From Mariprofundaceae bacterium (GTDB lineage: Bacteria; Pseudomonadota; Zetaproteobacteria; Mariprofundales; Mariprofundaceae): 14,531 bases of DNA. Positions 14,089-14,531 of this stretch are shown here, one piece after another. The translations under genes were made by a program, and so were the position numbers. The DNA lies in contig JAUZQP010000070.1 in NCBI GenBank assembly GCA_030950965.1, positions 1 through 14,531 on the forward strand. The letters run 5' to 3'. The notes beneath the pieces were generated by a model. It made no database searches and had not been told where the DNA came from. It saw only the letters and a list, made by a program, of their open reading frames with translations. The stretch's first letter is position 1; every line of letters begins with the position of its first letter.

Positions 14089-14200
14089 GTATCCTGCCTA
14101 AATTCTCGGGTAAATACGACATGGAAAAATATAACTTCCTTAATTATTAGTTGGTTGTATCTTTTTAAAATAAACTCACCCTAGGATTTAGGCAGGATAC
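14089..14200 (-). repeat. MITE-like element, copy C (full, inverted, 112 bp)
   Basis: Same 112-bp length as copy A and nearly identical to its reverse complement, with ends GTATCCTGCCTAAATTC and GATTTAGGCAGGATAC. It interrupts an IS4-family transposase frame at 14200/14201. Together with copy A it brackets 13637-14088 in inverted orientation, a composite-like arrangement. Its outward AAGGAAG/ATG (minus strand, ATG at 14122) opens only a 16-residue frame. Confidence 0.85.
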
Positions 14201-14531
14201 CATGAAATCTTCCAGCCCCCAATACTGCTTTGCATCACGGAAGTTGAATTCGATTTGAAAGCGTAGGCTGTAATACTCTACAATCTTGTCCCCTGCTAGA
14301 TCAAGATCAAAACTAAATAAAATCACATGACCGACTTTTTCAGTATCGATTTTAGTCTTTCGAATAATCACTATATTGAGAGCATCGGGGAATTTTTTGT
14401 GTCGAGCCTGAACCTGAAACATCTCTACGAGAGTGCCATCTTTTTGCTCGCTGCTTATGAGGTATTCAGCGGGAATATTTTTCGGATCCAAACGATCGCC
14501 ATACACACGCTTGCGCCCCCGTCCTGAATAT
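14165..14531 (-). pseudogene. IS4-family transposase, interrupted by a MITE and cut by the window end
   Basis: The minus-strand frame enters from beyond 14531 (SGRGRKRVYGDRLDP) and carries the C-terminal catalytic region of IS4 transposases. YYSLRFQIEFNFRDAKQYWG contains the YREK signature Y-2-R-3-E-6-K, with its Glu the third acidic residue of the DDE triad. After YWGLEDFM the frame enters MITE copy C and gains 12 foreign codons before a stop at 14165, so the normal C-terminus is missing. Joining across the MITE keeps an open frame but does not give a recognisable family ending. A GTG at 14506 could be mistaken for a start; the open frame continues upstream, so this is only the gene's distal part. 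The enzyme is most likely inactive. Confidence 0.85.

Noticed and set aside
13525..14200. Composite transposon formed by MITE copies A and C
   Set aside because: The arms are inverted and similar, but the interior holds no cargo gene and no flanking target duplication is visible; independent insertions fit as well.

Overview
The window looks like part of a chromosome from a mesophilic gammaproteobacterium of moderate GC content. Housekeeping proteins (IlvD, ObgE, ProB, Lgt, an Mrp-type ATPase) read like proteobacterial homologues, and intergenic DNA carries several REP/MITE-type repeat families. A Thiotrichales-like sulfur bacterium is a guess from overall flavour only; nothing here proves genus.

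Layout. 1-1654 is accessory DNA: hairpins, the first 20 codons of a REP-associated tyrosine transposase (RAYT), a complete IS630-family element inserted at a TA inside or at the end of that fragment, and a fold-back REP pair. 1758-6995 is a compact plus-strand block: ilvD (branched-chain amino acid synthesis), a glycine-zipper lipoprotein, an Mrp/ApbC-type Fe-S P-loop ATPase, obgE (ribosome-associated GTPase) and proB (first step of proline synthesis). The last three overlap and are probably cotranscribed. 7111-8175 is a free-standing ParM/StbA-like actin with its own likely promoter. 8287-9236 is a two-gene envelope operon (small exported protein plus DUF4398/OmpA-type lipoprotein) closed by a strong terminator. 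9443-10225 is lgt. 10365-13287 is zwf-gnd, the oxidative branch of the pentose phosphate pathway. Here the glucose-6-phosphate dehydrogenase carries an extra C-terminal cyclic-nucleotide-binding-type domain, and the 6-phosphogluconate dehydrogenase is the short form; no 6-phosphogluconolactonase gene lies between them.

13288-14531 is a nest of mobile debris: a 142-bp imperfect palindrome right after gnd, three copies (two full 112-bp, one half) of a MITE-like element with about 25-bp inverted ends, a pair of perfect 33-bp inverted REPs that cut off one of the copies, and an IS4-family transposase gene interrupted by another copy and running off the window end.

The most interesting points are the G6PDH-cNMP-domain fusion, the MITE family whose end supplies an outward-facing ribosome-binding site and ATG, the orphan chromosomal actin, and the IS630 transposase whose C-terminus has been shifted out of frame by a 7-bp tandem duplication. 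No tRNA, rRNA or CRISPR array was seen. No complete novel defence or biosynthetic system is visible.
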